Shown: positions 58,461-64,000 of the stretch, piece by piece
Position numbering within the stretch: position 1 is the stretch's first letter
Layout of the letters: every line of letters starts with the position of its first letter
Assembly: GCA_010909165.1 (NCBI GenBank)
Contig: MU008171.1
Location: 1,178,001 to 1,242,000 of the forward strand
DNA length: 64,000 nt
Direction of reading: 5' to 3'
Origin: Anthoceros angustus
Taxonomy: Eukaryota > Streptophyta > Anthocerotopsida > Anthocerotales > Anthocerotaceae
Notes under the pieces: generated by a model
What the model saw: the letters and a program-made list of their open reading frames with translations, nothing else
What the model was told of the DNA's origin: nothing
Databases searched by the model: none
Made by a program: the position numbers and the translations under genes

Positions 58461-59178
58461 CTACGATGTGTGTGTCTGGCCAAGCTCGTCAGAGGAGACT
58501 AGAGCTATTTGTGCTCCGGGCCGTGCAACCCGAAGCACGTAAGTAGCCAATGTAGCTGGATCACAATCGCAGACATATACGGAAAGTCCGTCCACATCCT
58601 GACAGGTAGCATTTCCAGAGCAAGTGGAGGAGACGTCGGTGAGATTGGAGCAGGAAGTGTGCCCCACAATATAGGACAGCTCCAACCCATGATGGCCTTC
58701 ACCGATGATAGTTTGATTGTCTGTACTGTAACAGGGCGGATTGACCATGCTTGCAAAGCCACACCCTCCTACCACATACTGAATACCACCCCCATGTATA
58801 TATCACCCTCCTCGCACCTGCAGGCAAAGAAGAGATATCATGCAACACTGGTAAATGTTGCAGAAGCGGTTGGTGGGCGGGATGTTGACGCAGTCGGTCA
58901 GCTTGTCCCACTGGAAATGTCAGTGGTAACATTGCCTGACGTAGCCTTTCACAAAGAAGAGGTTGTTGCCAGAGAGGGCATAGGGAGATTCAGGGTCCGG
59001 GAAGAAGGAAGTCTTGCCAGCAGCTATGAGAGGGCCTTAACAGAACTACAGAGAAGAGCGCAACCAGCAGCAGCTCCTGACTCCAGGGCTCGACGTAGAG
59101 CCTCTGAGATAATGACACTGGAGGGTCTAGCAACCATTCATCCCCCCCGGGATGCATGTCTTGACCTCTCTCTGACAT
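58461..59178 (-). pseudogene. Cys-rich, EGF-like receptor ectodomain fragment
   Basis: The minus-strand exon 58461-58775 encodes VVGGCGFASMVNPPCYS, then SYIVGHTSCSNLTDVSSTCS and NATCQDVDGLSVYVCDCDP, a plausible EGF-like module of the kind found in wall-associated-kinase or similar ectodomains. Upstream (58820-59030) another frame reads FFPDPESPYALSGNNLFFVK and FQWDKLTDCVNIPPTNRFCN with a stop between them. A hydrophobic run, QELLLVALFSVVLLR (about 59100), could be a signal peptide in yet another frame. Splicing could rescue some breaks, but no clean gene model was found. No kinase domain is present nearby. Confidence 0.35.
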
Positions 59179-60835
59179 GTACTATGTTTACCATGACCCC
59201 CCTTCCAAATGGCGATCTTGGCCAACACTTCAATCAAAGAGCACGCAATTGCATGCGCACAATGATCTTCGGTCCGCATAGCATCTACCAAAGGGCGATG
59301 CCAACACCTCAATCCACAACACACCGGGTAGAGCAATCCATCAATACTCCTTCCGTCTTTTATTTCTTCGTGAATACGAAATACGACAGAAATTCACGCG
59401 CCACACCGTCGGCAGTCCTCGAACTGTCGACAGGTAACAAAAAGCTCCCATGCCCAGGAGAGCCTAGAAAAGCGTTGGAAACGGAAAGCTTGTGCGAAAC
59501 ACATCTATCAGGACGCACAAGATGGAATTTAAAGGGTGAAGGCAGCGAATTGCAGAAAGTCACAATCGCAAGGCAGTCTGGCAAGGCTTCTGCATCAACC
59601 GCGTTTTTGTTTTGGGCGGACGCAGCCGAGTGCCTAGAGAGAGAACCGAGGTAGCGAAGCCAGAGATGGCGAATTCAGTGATGCAGACAGGCCGGCCCCA
59701 GAACCGAGCAAGGCGTGCCCACAAAACAGCCAATCCAGTCCCCCAACCCAGTTCGAGTACATGACCGTTAGACCCCCTACAGATCCTCCTCCGGGCACTG
59801 AGGAGCACACCAAGCAATCCAGCAGGAGGGAAGGGAGGGCAAGCAGATGTGCTACCTGTTGGTGAAGGGAGGAGGAAGACGCATGCCTATCAGTCCCGCC
59901 TTCCCTGCATGCACTTCCCCGAATTCCATCGGTAAGTCGGTGCAGTCGGTTGCATAGACGGACGCCACTAAATAAACACAGGGAACCACCCACAGGTGAA
60001 TGGACCACAAGCATGGCCATGAAGGAGCGAGCTGCCTGGTGCCCTCGACTCGACGCGTTCCACATTCATGGAGTCACGAGCCGCAGATTCGCGGTTCTTC
60101 TGAAGAACAAGTACCTCCTTCACCGGAAGAAAGGCACTCACGTAACGTCCTCCAGTCAGGACCTGCCCTCCTATCGCCCTGGCCGGGCCTTCACTAGCCT
60201 ACTTTGCACCACTTGGCCACGGCACCAACCAACGGCACCAAGGACTTCTGCAGCTGCTTTGCCAGCTCCTCTGCCGCGGCAAAACCAGAAACCAGTGCCT
60301 ACGAAGCAACATTCGGTTCCACAGCCATTCCAGCACCAAGAAATGCCCTACATCCTTCAAAAGCAGCATGTCGAGCATATCGAACTCCAGCAATGTAGAT
60401 ATGTGATAACAATTCAATCCATATCCTGATACCATCGTCTCCCATGTGGTGAGCTGCCATTTAGTGCGCGAAGCGTACACAATGTACGCTGTGCAAAGGT
60501 ATCCATCTGTCCCCTCTCCATACTCTGCACTGTGCAAATCACAGAAAACACAATCCTACACATGTTATGTCCAGTGTCGACTACCTAACGGGTGGCTCTA
60601 TGTGCTCTTTCGGGCCGTAACCCGCAGTCAACTTCTCTTACCGCGGGGTTCTCAGTATGAACATTTTTACCATGCGATTCCGTTTCTCACATTTGCACCC
60701 GGCGGTTTTTAATCAGTGGAGAAGGTAGGAGGGATATGTGATATGAAGATCGAATTAAGCACCCTAGGTCAAGTAACGGTTTACAAGTTTCAAAGGTACA
60801 CGTGTCCAAATGGCTTAGGCCAAATGGACACACCT
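59179..60835. other. region without recognised genes
   Basis: About 1.65 kb. Open frames on both strands (for example 59634-60065 minus, 59950-60429 plus) have no recognisable domain and overlap each other. It may be old transposon sequence. No tandem repeats stand out. Confidence 0.4.
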
Positions 60836-60849
60836 TTATAAGAACGTCA

Positions 60850-61045
60850 TGATTAAGCATCCTGATCGGGACTTAGATGGGGTGCCTGAAGGGAGTGGAT
60901 GCCCTTGCCTGAAGGGAGTGGATACCCTTGGTGCAAATAGCTTAGGCACACCATGGTATAAGTTGCTAACTACCAAGTCCCATGATGGAAATCCGTCCTT
61001 AGTGGACTTAATTAGAATTCTTCTTCTTCTTCTTCAAAAATGATC
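60850..61045. repeat. dispersed repeat copy B (shared with 40.88-41.17 kb)
   Basis: It contains GACTTAGATGGGGTGCCTGA, two copies of TGAAGGGAGTGGAT(A/G)CCCTTG, then GTGCAAATAGCTTAGGCACA, CCATGGTATAAGTTG, CAAGTCCCATGATGG and TTAGTGGACTTAATTAGAAT, and a TTC microsatellite. The word order is the same as at 40.9-41.15 kb. Confidence 0.7.
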
Positions 61046-61102
61046 TTTTATAATCATAAAGAAAATTTATCATTATTAATAAAAATATGGGATAATGTGC
61101 AT

Positions 61103-61187
61103 TGTCAGGAATGGGATTCGAACTCATCAACTTTCGTGACCAGTATTGGAATTGGCGTCTTAGACCTTCAACAACAACAACAATGAC
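61103..61187 (-). tRNA. tRNA-Leu(CAA)-like relic
   Basis: An 85-bp stretch with the layout of a type II tRNA. The minus strand reads GGTCTAAGACGCC (the D-arm to anticodon-stem block of tRNA-Leu), an anticodon loop with CAA, CTGGTC, a variable-arm segment, and GAGTTCGAATCCCAT as T-arm (four of five stem pairs). It ends in TCCTGACA. The outer four acceptor pairs (GTCA with TGAC) are intact. The 5' half of the D-arm is replaced by a GTT repeat and T33 is C, so it is probably not functional: a pseudogene or the head of a tRNA-derived SINE. Confidence 0.5.
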
Positions 61188-61630
61188 ATTCATGTCCACA
61201 GTCAGCAATCCTAACACTCAACACCTAAAGGCATTCCTTAGTGTAGATCTTTATTATCAGTCCCTGCTACCTACATCCTGGTAGGCGATGGGCTATGACC
61301 GCGCCGCCGGTTGGCCATGAGGATGGGACATGCTTATGGAGCCTGCGTCTCAATCTCCGAAGCAATCAATGTTTCACGCGCGTAAAATCTGGCGTGGCAT
61401 GCCATGCCTCGCCCATCACGATTCTCTCTCATCATGGTATACATTGAACACAACACTATGTAGCGGTCCATACAGGGCCGTCACTGCCGTATTTTGCCGA
61501 GCACGACGGCTGACACAACCCCAAGATAAGACCCACACCACAACGAGGTTGTGATGTAAACCATGTTTAATTTCGTAACTGCAGCGGAAATATGAGCGGC
61601 GTTTCAAACAAACCAAACCAAAGACAAGCA
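61188..61630. other. non-coding stretch before the G-rich block
   Basis: About 440 bp with no gene evidence on either strand. Confidence 0.35.
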
Positions 61631-61639
61631 GTTAACATG

Positions 61640-62530
61640 GAGCGGAAGCCAAGAGCGAGATCTGGGCGTGAGCGGAGGCGGGGAGCGATCTGCAGGCGGC
61701 GAGGAGGCGGAGGCGGGGAGTGATCTGGCGTGAGGAGGCGGATTCAGGCGGGGATCGGCTCGGGATAGGGGCGCAGGGGATGGGAAACATGATGGTGGGC
61801 AGGGCAGGGCATGGGCAAGCGTCGAGAGCGGGTGGGTAGGGACGGGAGGTGTGTGTGGCGGGGAGGCGGGGCGAGAGCGGGCGAGGCGAGGCGAGGGCGG
61901 GAGGCGGAGGCGGGAGGGCAGGCGAGGCGGGGATGGGGAGGCACAGGGATGTGGGGAGGGCAGGGGCGAGGCGGGGAGGCGGGGCGAGGAGGCCGTGGTG
62001 CAGGCGGGAGGCTGCAACCGGGGATAAGGCGAGGCGGGGCGCGAGGACAAGGTGAGGCAGGGAGGCGCGGGGCGGGGGCAGGGGCAGGCGGGAGGGGCGG
62101 GGGCAGGGGCGGGCGAGGCGGGGCGGGGCGAGGCGAGGCGGCCGAGGCGCGGGGCGGGGCGGGGCGGGGCGCGAGGGCAGGGGCGGGGCGGGGCGGGCCG
62201 AGGGCGGGGCAGGCGAGGCGGAGGGCAGGGGCAGGCGGCGAGGAGGCCGAGGAGGCGGGGCAGGGGCGAGGCGGGGTGAGGCCGAGGCGTGGGGCGAGGG
62301 CGGGGCGGGCCGAGGAGGCGAGGACGGGACGGGGCGGGCCGAGGAGGCGGGGCGGGACGGGGCGGGCCGAGGCGAGGGCAGGGGCAGGCGGGGCGGGAGG
62401 CGCGAGGGCGGGGCGGCCGAGGGGCGGAGGCGGGAGGCGGGGCGAGCCGAGGAGGCGCGGACGGGAGGCGGGACGGGAGGTCACGGGGACAGGGGCGAGG
62501 CCGAGGAGGGCGCGGGGCAGCTTGTCGTGG
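61640..62530. repeat. extremely G-rich GGCGGGG/GGCGAGG block
   Basis: About 900 bp in which the plus strand is almost entirely G, with interspersed C and A and very little T. It is built from degenerate GGCGGGGCGAGGC-type words. Long frames through it encode only Pro/Ala/Arg (minus) or Gly/Arg/Ala (plus) and reflect the repeat. Runs of three to five G at close spacing are frequent. Confidence 0.9.
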
Positions 62531-63119
62531 GTGAGGGCCGAGGGTGGCTTTGGGCAGCTTGTCGCGGGTGGTGAAGGAGCGGCACAAGCTGGGGAGCGTG
62601 GACATGCTTCCTGGCGAAGATTTGGGGCAATGAGCACTTGAACTTCAAGCTCCACGGAGTGTCCACGGAAACCTCCCAAAATCGCTGATCTCTGACCCTT
62701 GACTCCACGGATTTTATGCAGGGCTCAACCCGGCTCAAGGAAGCCAAGACCGTGATTACCAAACTCCTCCAGAGATGCAGACTTTGCGTGTCTCCTCGTA
62801 AAAAGAAAGAGAAGCATGCCCCATTCGTAACAATGTGGGCAGAAATGCTGAATAGGAAGTTGCACCAATCAAGAGGACTAACCAAACCTTGCCACTGCAC
62901 TATCATTGGCATGCTTCATGCTGTTTTGTTGTACGGGTTGGGTATCGTGTTAATTTGTGAAACAAACTAGTGAAGGAGTCCAGGCCATACAAGGCCAGTA
63001 ACAGTCTAAACAAATTCCTCATTTACGAAGCATTCATCATGAGCAGTTGGAGGCTCGACAGCAGTTAAGTTTAGCAGCCCTCAGTCCTCGGTTACAAATA
63101 TATGAGAGGCTATTATACA
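62531..63119. other. region between the G-rich block and the RT 3' end
   Basis: No convincing gene. A plus-strand stretch at 62620-62960 (ILAKIWGNEHLNFK-like, then LKEAKTVITKLLQRC) looks weakly protein-like, but it is interrupted by stops and matches no family I recognise. Confidence 0.3.
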
Positions 63120-63600
63120 ATAAGGGAAGGATTTTATTAAGGTGAAAAAACGATGGGAAAAGCCCATCCAGGAGGGGACAACCAAAGGGGACCAGGGGGT
63201 CGAGGTGAAGAGGAGCAATTGAGCTCCTACCTAAAGTCACTGCACCTACAATGTCATGTCTCCGAAGAATAAGCGGCTGCCAAACCATGGAGGTAGAGGA
63301 AGATGCGTCACCTCATGCTGCAACTTGGAGGATCAGCAGATTGAGGCGCGGAAGAAGGGCAATTGAAACCCGTTGTCGGAGTATCTTTGTAATCGAGGAA
63401 CTGCCCGCCTGTGTTTCTGGCCAGGTAGCTTTGGCACGAGACTTGACAAATTTGTGAAAGTCCTCAGTCATTGCCCCATACGTTTCTAGTGCAAGCGAAA
63501 TAAAGAGGTGGCCCGCTTGCATCCTGCTATATTTATAGCCTAAGTACATACAAGCCTTCAGAGACTTCACCAAACACAAACAAGCCTTCAGCGATGACTA
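63120..63600 (-). mobile_element. 3' end of a second non-LTR element of the 53-55 kb family
   Basis: The 3' edge resembles 53160: TTTTATTA...GATGGGAAAA, then GGGGACAACC and an AAGGGG/CCAGGGGG segment. The minus-strand frame 63313-63579 reads GHLFISLALETYGAMTEDFH, matching GHTFISLVIETHGARDKEFS of the first copy. No reverse transcriptase is seen within the window, so it is either 5'-truncated or continues differently. Confidence 0.65.
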
Positions 63601-64000
63601 AACAAAGACATCACAAAGTAAACACCTTTTTCTTCTCCGGTCTTGAACGTTCTTCAATGCCCTTGAAACGCAGAAATCGGTTGATCCCGTCATTCGGAAC
63701 AAACTCTCCTAGCCTGGTGTCTTGCTTGAGGCCTACTCCACTGAGCTTGCAACCTCCCAATCGATCTTTGTGCTTGTTCCATTATTGCGCAGACCTCAAA
63801 CAAAATAGCGGGCTTCCACAATGCTTGGAATACCCATGCAAATTGCATCCAAGTCTCTGCTTCGACTTCAACTCCAGCTACCGTTCTTGATGGTTGAGGA
63901 TAAACATGATTATCATGTGTTTTTCCCTTCTTGTGTAATGTTCTTCCTTCTTCTTGTCCACACACCAAGCAAGGCGCAATAACTGGGAAGTATGTTCAAA
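63601..64000. other. right edge of the window
   Basis: A minus-strand frame at 63690-63968 (AETWMQFAWVFQALWKPAIL) could be part of a retroelement, but no domain is identified. Confidence 0.25.

Noticed and set aside
61604-62679. Very long Pro/Ala/Arg-rich (minus) and Gly/Arg-rich (plus) open frames
   Set aside because: The G-rich block lacks A/T-rich stop codons by composition, so open frames appear on both strands. No codon-level signal or domain is present.

Overview
The window is nuclear DNA of a land plant. Genes are split by short GT-AG introns (mostly about 70-130 bp), and the products are plant families: a PAT10-type S-acyltransferase, an LRR-VIII receptor kinase, chloroplast CSP41b, an SH3P BAR-SH3 protein, LPEAT2 and a PPR-DYW relic. 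Compact introns and gene spacing, together with DYW-class PPR sequence, would fit a bryophyte or other non-seed plant. I cannot name the species.

Region 1 (about 1-36 kb) is a gene-dense euchromatic block. In order: PAT10-like DHHC acyltransferase (+); HPCA1-like LRR receptor kinase (+); then four minus-strand genes: NAD-dependent glycerol-3-phosphate dehydrogenase, CSP41b, a plastid-targeted membrane protein of the small multidrug export family, and complex I subunit NDUFB8. NDUFB8 is head-to-head with a long DCAF1 gene (+), the substrate receptor of CUL4-DDB1 ligases. Next come a single-exon XS-domain/coiled-coil/RING protein (-), head-to-head with an SH3P2-like BAR-SH3 protein (+), then TIM17 (-), LPEAT2 (-) and an unrecognised small membrane-protein fragment (-). 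These are housekeeping and signalling genes, not one pathway.

Region 2 (about 36-64 kb) is a repeat-rich, relic-rich compartment. A decayed intron-containing copy of a glycosyltransferase-like gene (36.3-36.8 and 38.95-39.18 kb) is split by a PPR-DYW pseudogene. After it come a LINE-type ORF fragment, two large minisatellite fields (33-bp and 31-bp units), and a complete 7-exon R3H-type gene on the minus strand (42.6-44.2 kb). A Ty3/Gypsy chromovirus with both LTRs (44.6-52.3 kb) carries a serially duplicated reverse-transcriptase segment. It is followed by a decayed Ty1/Copia integrase piece and a non-LTR reverse transcriptase (53.2-55.6 kb) whose catalytic segment is tandemly amplified. The apparently intact parent of the glycosyltransferase pseudogene lies at 56.5-58.2 kb. 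The right end holds an EGF-like fragment, a dispersed repeat shared with the 40-41 kb array, a tRNA-Leu relic, an extremely G-rich block (61.6-62.5 kb) and a second 3' end of the non-LTR family.

Exon borders were read by eye from splice dinucleotides and reading-phase continuity. Family assignments rest on motif recognition, not on searches.
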